Assembly (NCBI RefSeq): GCF_001949145.1
Contig: NW_019091368.1
Location: 2,736,859-2,800,858, forward strand
Direction of reading: 5' to 3'
Length of the DNA stretch: 64,000 nucleotides
Origin: Acanthaster planci
Taxonomy: Eukaryota; Echinodermata; Asteroidea; Valvatida; Acanthasteridae
The notes under the pieces were generated by a model that did no database searches, was not told the DNA's origin, and saw nothing but the letters and a program-made list of their open reading frames with translations. A program made the position numbers and the translations under genes. Positions 35,201 through 50,200 of this stretch are shown here, in pieces (the first letter of the stretch is position 1; each line of letters begins with the position of its first letter).

Positions 35201-38200
35201 CTGGGCTCTTTTTATACGGCCGCAGGCTGGCTGCAATAATCTGGCATCAATAGATTTTGTCTGTCCGATTAGAGTAGCCACCAGACAAACACTCCATGGG
35301 GTTTAGGCATTCAAGAAAAAAAAGATAAGAATTTTTGAAGATTTTTGAAAACCGAAGATATCGAAAAATGGCCCGTATGTAGGCACTGCATTTTCAAAGC
35401 ACCCAGCAGGAAACGGTTAATCCTAACCCCTGAGGGTATATTATACATATATGGACTGGCATATTTCACAGTCACTAGTGCACGTCTATGTGCCCCGAGG
35501 GACTGTGGGTGACCAGACCAGGGTTCTGTTTCCTGAGGCCCAAGGCCAAGGGAAATGGGACCTGCTACTGGTCTGTCATATTTTCTTGGAGTGCATAGAT
35601 GTGCACTAGTGACCAAAATATGCCAGTCTATATGTGCACATTAGAGAACCCTCACATGACTGTGGTTCAGCCAACTAGGATAAAAGGCCAGCGAGTGTGG
35701 TGCTATAATCGGAATTATATTAAAATTGGAAGACTCAGGAATGTTTGTTATGAGACTTCATGAGATTCTTTCTTGGGCTTCGTTTCAGATTTCAAAAAAA
35801 CTCACAAAATACAAGGAGGCAGTATTTCAAAAGTTTAAAACCAGGCAATACCGTACTTTGTTTGAAGTATTCCAGCATTCTCAAACATTTATCATTTTAT
35901 AGAAACTTGACACTACGGGCTTTGCACTTGAAGGACGTTTAGCCCACTGTATTAGCTGCCAGGTTGTATCTCTTCAGTGTCATAAAATCCCAATTTTGGA
36001 TCTTGAAAGATCTTGGAGGGTTGAAAAATATTCAGTGTACATGTACATGAGCTGACTTATCTAGTTCCTCATTACAGTTCCTCCAGTTCCCTCAGAGTTT
36101 TGGCTGTATGTTCAAAGCCCGTTTCGATAGATTTTCTTCTTCAAATACCAGTATTTTCTTCAATCCTTGTGCTAAAACTAATCTGCACAATCCTCTTTGC
36201 TTCAAAGCCGCCTTCCTATTGTACAGTACCCTCAAAAGAAGGGTTTCCCAAATTACCCCCATCTCCTCTTCTGCCCTACCCCAATCACACCCTCCTATCT
36301 GCACATGCCTGTAGGAATCTACCCAGCACTATTTTGACAAGCACAGAAAGCCAAACCGTGCCGGAGGAAGCGCTACATGATGGCAGTGAAATGAGTCAAG
36401 GAGTTGCCGATTACTCTCAATTTCCTGAACTCAAACAGTGTGTCCTTACTAAAAACCGATTACATGATTATTTTGGTGAAACAACTGCCTCATCTTTCAA
36501 ATTATCTGTGTACCTAAGACTCTTGTAACTATCTCTGAAGTTGACAGGAAGCTGCTAATGGCATTTAATACAGGAATCTGTATGAACACACGCATATCAC
36601 TGGATCTATCTGTTTCTCCTTGTTGATGCTCAGTTTTATATTTAAACTTTTCAATCTACATGTACGAACACTTGCGACTGATCACTTTTCGAGGTTAGAA
36701 TTATGTAACCATAGATCAGATATTTCATTGGCAGGGCCTTAGGAGTCAAACAAGATCCAAATCCCAAGGCTTAACACAGAGTACGAGGTAGGGTGAACGA
36801 CCCAGTGGTCAACACGGTTTGTGACTTGCAAAGGGACGGTCAAAGGTTCACATCTCACTGTTGGAGCTGTGCAATAGACTTCAAAGGCAAGGCACTGCTT
36901 TCACCTGCTTCATGCAAAAGCACAGCATGGGCACTTGTATTCTCTGGAATAATTTGTGAACAAGCAGGCAAATCTAGGGGAGCATACTTTTTTCTCTTTT
37001 TTTTTGGTCAGGCCCGGGACGCGACTGACGCACAAGCCTGATGGACCATATCAGACCAATGCAAATTCAAACTTCTCGTCCCAGCAGATTCAAAAGAACG
37101 CGCTACCAAACAACTCATCCAAACGTCTTCTGTTTCATTATTTACATATTGCACAAACATTTAAGGGCATAAACAACCATTCAACATCTGTTTAGCACTA
37201 AGGATGTACTAATAAAGCCAGCTGAACTCTGAGAAATCTGTTCTGTTTAGATTGCAAAGCAGAAATATCTAGCCCTCTGTTCAAGCAAATTGAGTAGTAC
37301 TTTTAAAACAATGTTTTTGATAGGCGACCGCTCAGCGTCAGATGTGATGTTCAATTCAGTTACAGTTCCTAGGTTCATTCTTGAAGGAAATTTACAATAT
37401 CCTTGTTCAAGCCTCTTTTCACCCTTTCATGGACATGACACTCCGTCACTGACATTTAGACATTGACTGTTTTGCATTTCAGCTGGCTGTAAGGCAGAAA
37501 TAAGGCCTCGCTTGCAGAAATGTGGCCAAGGAGTTTTTTCTGTTGGCAGAACCAAACAGAGGCCACTCTAAGGAACAACAAAAAGTGCCTTTGAGCCGGA
37601 CTGACTCCCTTGAAGACTGTGACTGCATGACTTGACTCATCCAACAGCTGTTGCCAAATGTCCATCTGCTGGCTGCTCAGCCTGTGTCTAATAATGCCCA
37701 GGATCACGAAAGTTTAAGTTTCGCCTTGCCCAAAAAATCAGATGGCCCGCATTTCAGGCAAAACACTGCGGGCAAACTGTTGACAAGGGGATTTGGAGGC
37801 AGAAATGTTGCACGATTTCACCCACATGATTAAGATTTGGAGGTACACAGCTACGTATCTTCCCCAAAAGACCTGGATTTCTTTCTACTGTGCAAGGGTG
37901 CTGCACTCTGCGGGCTGAAAAGATGTCCAAATCCAGTGGCAGGAACTATCCCGGGTACAGCAGCGTAGCAAGGTCATTTTGATTGGGAGAGGGGAGGGAG
38001 GGCAGGGAGTAAGTGTGAAAAAAGGCACTTAGCATTTTGATTTGAGGGGGAAAAAAAAGGGGGGGAATTTCAACATGATCTTTTGATAGCCGCTGTAGTG
38101 CAGTTGAAAGCAGACAGTCTCATGTAACATGACTGCACTACCTGTATTCCTGACGTTCGTGAGACGTTAGTACTGGGGCCAATTTCATAGAGCTGCTTAA

Positions 38201-41200
38201 GCACAAAACAATATACATCACATGGAGTTTTGGCTGGTTACCTGATTTATCAAACAAGGTTTTCTCGTGCTTAAGGGCATGGATGGGGGAAGGGCACTTA
38301 GGGGAAAATGGGGCACTTGCTTTAAGGCTAAGCTAATTTGAAAAATTGAATATCTGAATAATCAATCGAATATTTGGTTGTACCACATTCCCATTTAAAG
38401 CAAAAACAAAGTATACATGTTTATAGTCAAAGAACTTACTGTTACACATGGGCATTCAGCTGCTTTCTCATGTAAGTGTATTTGCAAGACCTGACAGACA
38501 GACTGAGATTGACTCTAGCACATGGACTTCATATAAAAAGATCCTTAATAAACCCACAGGGGTCATTGAAGCCACTGGGCGACCATCTTACCGAGCCGAA
38601 TATAAAGGTGCATCAATACAAAAGTCGCTCACCTTGTAAAAACAAGGGTTAAATGTGCCAAAATGGCATTCCCTGTGACCAGATCTCAGCTGATTTTTCT
38701 CTGCTGCTGAACACACTAGCCCAAACTCCCTAGGTATTTTTGTTAGGATAATTTGTTGGATTTGGATACACAGAAGACTAGCTGGCTTTAAAGGGCTTAT
38801 CAGTTGAATGTTTACTTAGGAACATGCTTTGTGAGACTTTCTGCTTCTCTTAAGTGTATGAATACCGTTTGGCATCCCCTTTTGGTCAGTATTGTTGAGA
38901 AGAGACTTTTTTATACACTGAAAATGTTACATGCTTTCCTTGACACATGGGGGGGTACTATTTGCTCTCGTGTCATCAAAGGAAGACACTGTTTATTTTG
39001 AGGGGTTTTCTCTCTAAATTGGGAGCCCAAATTTGCTCACTGACAGTATTTGTGAGAAAACTTTGCTCATGAGAGGTGCTCATGAGACAATCGCAAAAGA
39101 ACAGGAAACTTAAGACAGCGAACTACCTGAATTTTGGTAAATCTCGGTGCTAAAATGCGGCATCTATGAGGTTGTGGCAATAATGTTTCTTCCTAAAATG
39201 ACACTACAGTCATACTAATGTTAATGTTAGCAAGACTGCACAGGCAAAAATATGGATGCAGGCCACAAAGGGCACAGTAGGGGGCCGGGTACGCACCTTG
39301 CTGGATGACCCAAGAGGTGAAATGGACCATGGTGCTGGTCAGGTTGGCCAGCACCACGAAGACTGCCAACACGATAGTTGCATCATTGATGTGGGCTTCC
39401 AACGTCTTCAGCAGGACTTCGATGCCACTCTCTCTGACGGGGGCCTGTGACAGATGTGCGGCAAACAAGGTATACTGAGTTCCAGGAAGTAGCAACAAAC
39501 ATCACTTGAGTTGATTATCCTCCTGAAAATTTATTTCCTGGAACCTGAACACGGGTGGAGTTTCTAGCTGAATTTCATTTGGAAGTTTGCCAAAATTCTG
39601 AACATTCCTGTTTGCACTGAACACTCCATAATGAAGCATCAGGTGTTATCAATGGGAATTAAGTGTATTCATATTTGGAACATATTGGCGGCACTCACAA
39701 GTTGGTATGCAAACACAGATCTCTGTTCCCAGTTGGGAATATGCATTGATGTAAGACGGAACAGCACATGTTCCCAATTGGAACAAGAATTGTTTTCGTC
39801 TTAACGTTCTTTGGCATTCCAACTTTTGAAACACCATCATAGCAACTCATACAAATAGGGCCTTCCAGGTAAACTAAGACTCAAATCAAGCCTCACATGA
39901 ATGACATAGACTAAGTTCATCATGAACAAAATAGTACTGCAGTTTTCTCTGTTACATGGGCAGAATTTTGTACATGACCCATTCTTGGGTGTGCCTTGAG
40001 ATTCTGAAAACGATAAGTAAGAAATTCTCTTTGGAACTACGTGGCATCCGTGCATTAATGTGATCTGTCAACTCAATATGAGTCAGACTTTACATTCCTG
40101 AGGTGTGTCAATTTCATAAGCGACACTTGATTTGGATTCTTTTTTGAAGGTTTATGTTCATCAGTTTCAAAGACGTTAATTTCACTTTGGCAATCTTGCA
40201 AACTCCAGTTCTGGAACTAATCTCTGCCACGTAACATGTTGATTCTGATTGTGCTTAATATGAAGCTCTTTTCCGGAGAAAGAGGATTTAGGAACGACCA
40301 TGACTTCTTGTGCTGGAAAATGTGGTAACCAACTTGTTTTGCCATCACAACCTTGGAATATCTATGATGTTTTTGGTAGAAACTTTCCTGAATTTTCCTC
40401 CAAATTCTCCACTGTGCAGGAAACTCTCTACACTTACTCTTTCATGTCAGAATTTTAATTTCTAGAAACAACTATCGCAATATAACAAAACAGTGGACTA
40501 CTGTGACATGTAACATTTCTCAAAACCCTTGAGGACGCATGGTACTCTTACCTTCATATCTGGTACAAAGATACCACAGTGTCCCAAACCCGGGCCCCAT
40601 TTCTTAATGATGCCAAGCTGAAGACACTGCTTACCGGATTTTTTCCAGTAACCAAAAACAGCTGGGAGAACTGGTTACAACCATGTCAATGAATCCACGA
40701 CAGTTTGGGTGGTAACCTACATGTACTTCTGCTTACCATACATTTTCTGCTCTTTATTCCCGTGCTAAACTTCGATCAGCGACCCTATGTCAACCAATGA
40801 TTGAGCTTGCTTGGTACCTAGGATACATCTTATGCATTCGTGACCAATCAAAATTAATCAGCCGTTGGCACAGTCACTGATCAACAAGCTTTCTATCCCC
40901 TACCCCTCTCTATCAGTCTGTGGTAATGCTGTAAAAAATCACCTTTTGCAATGGCGTGGGTTTGAATTTGGCTAGCGGCTCCAGCACCTGGCAACCGCAC
41001 AGCTGGATCTCGGCCGAGCCGACGTGGACCGTCATGGTGCCCAGCACCGTGGCGGCGACCTTGAGGTCAACGAGGGTCGGCAGGTCGTGTGGCCTCAGCT
41101 GACTCAGCAGGCGGACCCACAGGATGTTGTGCTCCACGGGGACCTATAGGAGGAAGGATAGGAAGCACGAGACAAGAGGGGATCTGATGAAAGAGAGGGA

Positions 41201-44200
41201 TGCTCAGTGCCTGGTGACTGCAAATAATTTGGGAGGGCAGCGAACAACAATATGATTCATACAATGCATAAGATTATAATTTTCGGCTTCAAGTACATGC
41301 AGTAGTGAAAAACTAGCCCCTCAGAGAGACTTTTGGACTCAAGCATTAGTTAACTATTCTGAAGATCAACAAGGGAGGCTCCTTTTACTTACTGCACACG
41401 TAACGAGTAAAGACAATCATTTTTTTAAAAACAACTCGGCCACATACGGACCACAGATTGTGAGACATCCGATTTCATCAATCCAAACCAATACACATCA
41501 CATTATTTTAATCTGCAAAGAACTGAAAACGATCCTGAGCTCAGAAATGCATACATGTTCGTTTTCAAGCACGCACTGAGTGTGCCATCCACTGGGTCAA
41601 AACGTCAAAATACCATGACATTAATTTCCACCATTGAAGTAGGCAAGTATTTTGTCAGCGACCATACATTATACGTTGTAAACTAGATGACCATTCATGA
41701 CGAGGCTTGTGGGTCCTCCAATGTATTTTTGAAGGAAATTCAAAAATACCAGAGGACATCCTCTTTTTTTGCTTCTACAAGCAAATTTAGTGCTCACTAA
41801 CCTCTTATTTATCATAAGATCAGCTCCTAGCCACCAGACAGGCAAGCATCATCGGAAGAATTATTTTATTAAATCATCATTCGAATCCATATCAGCAATT
41901 TGTTTTCCTTCATATAATTAACTAATTAAAACAGGTCTGTGAAAATATCTGTTATTGTCCTTGTTAACAGTACCAATCTTCTCACCACAGTCATTTGACT
42001 TTACAAAACTCAAATGAGTGGTTTTCGATTATTTTGTTTATTTCAAACTTCACCGAAGACTTCCCCAAACACAGGTTCCATTTTGCTGTCAGACATTTTG
42101 ACACCCTTTCCCGGGAACAAAGTTTCAAAACTTCCGTTTTTATTCTGCACAGAACAGAGAATATGTAAGAAATACCACACCTAACTAATTCCCAAAGCTG
42201 ATGTGCAGGATGTTAAAGAGAGAGAGATAAAAAAGATGGAAAAAGTCCTTGTACATGTACATGTACGTCTGTGTGACCATTTATGGCAGTCCTTAAAGCT
42301 CGCTTTGAAAGACACGGGCCAAAAAGTGAACTGTAATTTCCTCTCTCCTCAGAGTCACATCTTAAAATACACCTTGCCAACTAGGTCACAAGGGTAGCCC
42401 TTCCTCCTACATATTACAAAATCTCCCCCTTCCCATGGGTTACTTGCTGTCAGTGAAATCCAGAAAACTGGGGGGGGGGGGCTGCAAACCCACCAGATGG
42501 CATCTTTAAAGGGGAAAAAGTCACTACACTGTTATATGAAGAAAGAAAACATCTGTATCAAGGTCACACTTGGGTTAGGGCGGTGATGGTCTTCACATTA
42601 CTTTTAATTTAATCTCCCTCAGAGAAAGGATGCAGACAGGGTAAAACATTTCATTCAAATTGGGAGATGGGCTCCCGGGACAACTAGAAACATGTGGAGG
42701 GTGGAACTTTTGGGGAATTAGCAACAAATTGTACAAGTCTCATGAGACTAAAACGCTACATAAAACAAAGGCACAACCCTGGGAAATCTTAGGCCTCAGA
42801 GTAAGATGAGAACCTTGATTTCACTACCCACAGTTTGAAAGACTATTTTCTGACATTCAAGGTCTAGATTTACAAAAAAATGAAAGGGTATGAGAAGTTA
42901 AATAAGTTGTACTTCATCAAGCTTTTGTGGGAAATATAATGCACTTAAAATTCTTCAGAGTTACGTGTAGGTAAAAGCTACCTAAGCCCACAATCTGCAT
43001 GTACACATACTGTACTTCATTTGAAAGCTTATAAAACAATTTTTTTTTTCAAAACTGCCTTCATGGCTAAGATAACTTCAGCCAAATGAATCAAAGTGGC
43101 TCGGACAGCTCACAAAAGCATCCGCAGGCTGGTTGAAAAAAACAGGGTGATCGCGGGCCTGCGGCAGATCTAGCCAAGTGACAGAGAACCCGCTGGTAAC
43201 TTGCAGGTAATCCGTTGTCAGGAAGTGAATATTTACGGCAATCGGCAGGCGCTGCAGGCTTTTTCTCTGTGTGTCTTGACACAAGCTGTGTGACATTTGG
43301 GACTGCACGGACGTGTGCAATCACTGACAGTATGCCCGATTAAAGTACCTCACGACATCAATTTTTACCCCAACCAATTGAACAGACAAAGAATGCAGAT
43401 GGCAGAATTTCAGAACAGTTGCTCATGATAAACTGTACGGTACATTGTACCTGTATACGGACCTGTGATGATAGGATAGCTTTTTGTTGAAGGAACTTGG
43501 CTGGGATGAATTTTATTACACTGCAGGAATATTAGATGGTTTGTTAAATACTTTAATGGCCTAGAATACAGGGGTTATAACAATGTAATGCCTGACATAT
43601 ACATGTACAGTGGCAGCTTACATGTATGTGTACATGTACAGAAGCTTGATAAAGACTGCGGCATGTCCACTTTTTCTAGGATAATGCATTTTTTTGGGTC
43701 AAGAGAATAGAAATATGAAAATAGAATTGTGCATCTGCTTTGAGTGTGAAAGTCCGGAACTGATAACTAGAAGGTGGTTTATAAATCAGAGTTTTGTTTT
43801 TTTTTAATACCAAAGCCACGTCATTCTTGAAATAAATCAATCAATAGCTTGTTAGAGTCTGAACACAATGTACATGTACTTGTATAGTACATGTAGGTAA
43901 CTACATGTAGGCCTTAAACAGATTGCTGTAGCGGTATACATCTGCAGAATTGTTTAATTTTTAAGTTAGTTTTTCTGGGTTTTCCACAGATTTTTCCAAG
44001 ATTTCTTGGCAATCTGTACAAGTCTCCCATTATTTCCAATGGAATTTTTCGGTAGATTTTTATTGAGTTTCAGAAGTCTCCATGAACATTTCCACAATTC
44101 TCCTTTGAGTTTTCCACTGAGGGTTTCCGTGGCATTTTCCCCAGATTTCCATGGGATTTTCCACTGGTTTTGCCTGGGGTCATAGATGTGGCTGTCAGCT

Positions 44201-47200
44201 TCATTGCTCCGTACAGCAAATTAGCACCCTGGTAATCTTTGGCATCACATCATATCCAGTGTGTTAATAATACAGCCCAGACCAGCCAACACACAGCAGG
44301 GCTGTACTTTTTTAAGGAACAGGAAATTTAATCAATGATACAAGAGCTGAGAATTCCCCGCAGGATGGGCCAGGGTTGCAGATCTGAACTGTAGCACCCC
44401 CATTCCTTGCAGAGACTAAATGTCCCTGCTATTAAATTTGATTTGAAAGAAAAAAAAAAACACAACAAACTCATGCATACATGTAGGTGTACATGTGAAT
44501 TCTGGTGCAAGCAGCCCCTACTGAGCGAGACCCACTTATTTTCAATTTGCTTGAGACTTAAAGGAATTGTTAGGACAGAAAACAAGTTGAGGCTCTCTGA
44601 TCCAAATGTCAAAAGTTGTCGGGTGGCTCAGAGATTTCAGCCCCTTCCTCTTACTCAGAGAAGGGGTATGTGTCATCGCCAAGTGGCAGAAGCAATCAAT
44701 GCGCTGTACAGCTTGTTATAATATCACTCTCAACAACAGTGCCAGTGCTGTATGTACAGAGTATTTTGCTCTGCATTCAATCGAAAATTTACAGGCTGTG
44801 AGGTGGACCAAGAGAGGGCACAATTTTCTTAGCAATGGAGGCTCCTTTGGTCAGAACTGCACTTTGATGGTTCATGAACGACTATACAGTGGTTACGGTA
44901 GACCTGCTACCGGTACCAACAAAATGAATACTCCTGACCAATGTGGCTCTTTTCAACCGATGAAGGGGGCGCTCTTGCTCAAGGCAGAATATAGTAACAA
45001 AGAATCAGCGCATACAGACGTGGTTGAAAGCTTAAATGCGAGTTTAGGCTGTTAGCGCTGAAGTACAAGTTCTAATACTCAGTTGATTAACTTACCAATC
45101 ATTCGTGGCTGTACATGCAAATTCACTTTATTTTCATAAACCTATAAATAAGCACGATATAAATAAAGAGTAAATGTAAATCAAGTTCTTTATTACTCAG
45201 CTATAGAAAGAAATGATTTCCAGGAAGAGATTAAGTCAGGAAACGTTTAATTGAACACACATATACACATGCCAAGTGTACTATTGATTACAACTGTACT
45301 CTTTGGGACAAATGCCCAAGTTAAAGATACACACATGTACCAGTACATGTAGACGGGTCCATTTGCAAGCATCCAAAAATCAACCAAATTACGCACTGTT
45401 AAAATTAAAGGTGGCTTAATGATACATGTATGTACTGGTACAAATGACAATAACATTCTATGAAGTCAAATATTTTCTGGCATAGCGTCATTTTGAAGAA
45501 AATGATAAATGAAACGTCTGTGCATACTGCCCACGTGCATTCTACAATGTAAGTTGCAGTGGGTGAATCTGTGGAGTGAAATAAGTTCACTGGGCATGGT
45601 AATGTTGACAATCCCCTGGGTTTGACGTCACAAAAGAATAACTGGCTGAGTGAGAATCAGCCCCAAACGTGGATTTCAAGAATGCGTCAAGAGAAGGCAC
45701 ATTTCAAAACGCGACACTGGTTGAAGAGGCACATGTACCCGGTACATATTTAACGCACACGCACCGCATGCGCTCAAGCCTGAAGCCACCATAGTAATGA
45801 CTTCTAATTCTGGTTACCACATTACCGTAGTCTATTTAGCGTGACCCCACGGTGTGTACAGGTTAATTGCTGCCTCACAGCTTGACATTCAAAGATTGCC
45901 TGCTTTGGGTTAACGAAGAGCTGTTGCGGAGGGGATCTGAAATAACTTGCAGTCAGACCTGGGTCTCCAGGCTCAAGTCTTGGAGTCCCATCAGTGATAT
46001 CAGTGGGGCATGTATCCTGCAATTTGACACTCTCACAGATGCTTCCCCCTGCTGTACTCAAAAACAGACGGGGGGGGGCACACAACTTACTAAGGCTTTG
46101 TAACGCCTGAGGTATTTTCCAGGGAAAAGTTTGGGTTTTCTTTTTAGAAAATTTGCATGTGTTTTCTGAGATAAGAACATACATTTACATGTATATACAT
46201 ACATGTATGCCAAGATATATTCCTTTCAAAATGCAATGTTTCTGAATTCCTGAAAAGACGTTTGGTACATGTACATGTATCAATTATTTCAAGTCAAGTT
46301 CGGTAATAAACACGATGTTCAGAGAATTCCTGCTAACAGTTGTGTGATGCTTTACTAACTACCAGTAACTGACATCCTTACATCCATTGACTACAGTGAC
46401 AAAAAAAAAATCCAAGGATGATAAGCATTTTATTTCTATGCCATGCTGAAGTACATGTATATGTGATGTAACCTCTGAGAGGTGATAAGTTTTAATTTAT
46501 TCCAAAAACTTTTAACTTTCAAATATCCAAGCTCTAGGGCTGTGGTAAAAATTCAATCGATTAAAAGGAATATTGAAATATTGATTTTGAAATCAAATAT
46601 TCAATCATTGAAAAATCAATGAAATACCATATATACAAGAGCCAGGGTCTGCCTTCTTTCACCGTGTTCGCTCAAGCATGGGCCGAGAATAATAGCTGAA
46701 AAGCAGGCTGAGGATCTCAATTTTTACGGCAGCTATAGCCACCTCCCAGTGCGAAGGGGTTAAAGTACTCTGAGAAAGATTCTACCAGGATCAGGCTGTC
46801 TATCTTTTTCAATTTGTACAAATTTATGTTAGTTCACTGTAGCCAGAAAGCAGTTTCCACTATTGATTGAATGGAAGGTTGAATATTCAAATTTTTAGCT
46901 ACTCGAATCGACTCAGCCGTACTGAACTCCCCATATGCTAGAGTAATTACATTAGACAGATTGTGGAAGTACATCCACTTATTGCTGCCAATGTTTTGGG
47001 AACAGTGGATAATCAAATAATCCACACAGAGTATGAAGTACAATCACAGTTCGGTTCAAGCTTTACTTGAAAAGTTCCAAGCTGTTTTCGGATGTGTTGG
47101 AGCCTAAAATGTACACAGAAGAATGGCTATGGAAAGTGTTGGTAACAATATGGTACATGTATAATATAGTGTATGCAGTACTGTACATACATGTCAACAT

Positions 47201-50200
47201 ACATGTACATGTACCCAAAGTGAATAGCTTTTGAGGTATGAATGTATCCCACAAATGATGGTGCAGCACCTGCCAATTTAAACAATAATGCTGAGTGGTT
47301 CCATGAAACAATACCAAACAATGCATCTACCATACACGTACATGCATAACAGCTGGAAATGAAGATTCATCAGTACTTTGAAAACAAAAAAAAACATGGA
47401 GGTCTTTTACATGAGCGGCTGATCACTCAACTACACCATGTGTAAACGTCGACTATGTCATGGGCCCATGAAACTGGTACAGTGCATTTTTCCCCGCCCT
47501 CAATCGTGTCACCCCACTTTTCTCAGCGAACAGACCCTTTACGCCTATCATAGCAACCAGTTTCCCATTCTCCTTTTGCAAACGCTGGCCTGATTCCCCA
47601 CAGCATCTGCTGTCAAGCTGACAGGACTTCCGCGCAGGTACGGTAGCGACGTTAGGGGAGTGATGCCACAAGATACTGCAAAAAAGCTAGCTGGGTTCAG
47701 TGCTGGCAATCCATGGAGTGACTTGTCTCCATGCCTGCATGCAGTTATTCTATCCCTCTCAATGCACACTCCTTCAAACAGCAAATCTGTTCAAGTTGTG
47801 AAGCCTTACCAGGGTTTGATCGATTAGATCATGCCGCTTCCACCGTTAAATTTACCATACGTACGCATGTGAATGCAGCTACATTCCTTCTGGGTCAGGG
47901 TCAAAGCCAAGTGTCAAGATAAACACCATACCCTGCATGATTCTCACGAGAACTTAGCAGCAAGGTAAAAGCACAGTGACATGCATGTACATACAATTTA
48001 GAGATGGCTGCAAGATACAGTATGTCAGACAAGAGATTTGTTACTGGTATTGTTGATCTGATCCCACATGACCCCACATGACCCCACAAGACCAATTGAA
48101 GACCTCCAGTCTGAATTCAACTCACATACTATTCACAGGAATGACAAAAGCATTCCTTTGCCACACCGTTCATCTTCTTGCTTATGACTGGTCTCATGGT
48201 GGTCTCGACTACACCATCGATTGCTACAGTAGTTAAGGCTTGTTCATACTTGTGTAAAACAGGACAGGAGCACAACTTTATGACATCACATCATAATTTT
48301 GTTCTAACAAGTCCTAAATGTTGAACACATTTCACCTCCACCGAATTTGGCTGCAATTGTTTTGTGACGTCAAATCTACTCTGCTTTTGTATTCACCAGA
48401 AGTGTGGAGCGGCCTTTACTGGGTAATTGTGGTACAGCTGTGTCAAATTACTAGAGCGCTAAATTCTCATTTTCCACACAGAGAAAATTTGACACCATCA
48501 TGGGCGCAGACATTTTGAATCCACGTGTGTGCTTGTAGAGCATTCAAAGTCAGATAGTAAGAATATCGACATACGGCATGTACTGTACTCAGTAATGCGC
48601 ATCAGGTACTGATAAGATCTAGTTTTTGAAAAAATCATGGCAGAGTTTATCTACAGCACATACATGTACGTGCTTTCATTTACATTGTTTGTGCATAGCA
48701 AAATGAAACATTCATTTAATGATCATAAATGTAGGTTATTTGCATAAAATATCGGCTTTGTTGACGCAAGGTATAAGAATACAGATGCAGATATGCAAAT
48801 AGCCATACAAGAGCCATACAAAATTTTGACTTTTTCATAGGTTTGTGCACAAACATGGATGCGCCAGGCAGGCATCACTCTGAGCATGAGTCAGTGTGTG
48901 AGCAGATTTTGTTCGGGGACTTACCGGTGAAAACATGAGCAGATCCAGCAGCACCTTGATGACTGCCTTGGGGCAATGCCTCTCCCTGGCCACTGTGCTG
49001 TTCTCATTGTCGTTGCTGCCAAACAGCTCAGGGCGCTCTTCTCTGTCTTGCTCCTCGTTCAGCTCGGCGATGAAATTTCTCAGGATGTTGGTGTCATTCT
49101 CGCTGACCTCCTGAGAGGACGACCAAAAAAAAAGAAAAGAAAAAAAATCCAATCCAACAATTTCTGCAACAGCTTCGGGAAGTACAATGAAAAATGTTGG
49201 TAAGTTTAATCTGGAATGCTGAGGGTTCATCTAATATAGTACACCAACCTTTCAGCTGAGAAAAACTTCAGATATTTTGTAACAGACAGGCTGGCCTGAA
49301 TCACAGTCAGACATTTTGAATCACTTTTCATACAGGTAGTTGTCCACCTAAATTTGACATTTGTTTGAGTATGCAAAAAAACCCTGTTCATTTTTACATT
49401 TCTGTAAACTCAGTGCCATGATTAATAGTTAACAAGAAGCAATATTAAAACTTGCTCTCATGACAGCTGGAATACGCACATTTTAAAAAGTAAATAGTAC
49501 GGCCTGCCAACCAACAGCTGGCTCGGGTGTGAGTAAATATTTCGCAAATATTGAAAATATTTCATATGTAATTTGAGTTGAATTGGACGAATATTCTACC
49601 CAGATATTGTAATTCATTTTGCTGCTAATATTAATATTGTTCCTGCTGGTTGAAGTCAATGCCAGCTCATTATAATGTACATCTTGTGTAATACTTTATT
49701 TCACTTTAATGAAGTTTGTTCTTTTATAGGATATCATCCACTTTGTGGTGAAAGAACTTACTGGCAAGTTAAAGCAAAAGGCTGGCGGACGACTGTACAA
49801 TCCAGCAAAATCTAATTATGCGCGCTCTGCACCAGAAGTGCTTAACCCTGCATGCACAGGCAGAGAGTGGCCTCAAACAGATGACATTTCAATGTACAAA
49901 TGCACTATCTCTTGGTGAGGCACAGAGTTCAAACATGTACCGGTGGCAGGAGTCAGGACTGGGTTGACTGGGGTCACTTGGGTTGACTGAGTGGTTTGAA
50001 TCGGTAAGGACATGCATGTTGGAGAACTTGGAGCTCAAAGCCTGACTTTGATATTCAACATGTCATTCTGTCTTGATTCTCAGTTTTGAACCCACACTGG
50101 GTAGTCAACTACTCAGACCACACTGTCTTGCGTCTGAGGCTTGATTCCATGAGTTGTAATTGAGTCAATCATGTCAGTCAACTACAAATCCATCACAATT

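Noticed and set aside
44606-45055. 149-codon plus-strand open frame inside the largest intron of the minus-strand gene
   Set aside because: No recognisable protein motif, no splice context and no supporting neighbour; length alone is within chance for 64 kb.
45867-46103. 78-codon plus-strand frame containing KDCLLWVNEELLRRGSE
   Set aside because: It looked helical and coding-like, but it lacks an ATG in context, a good donor and any partner exon.
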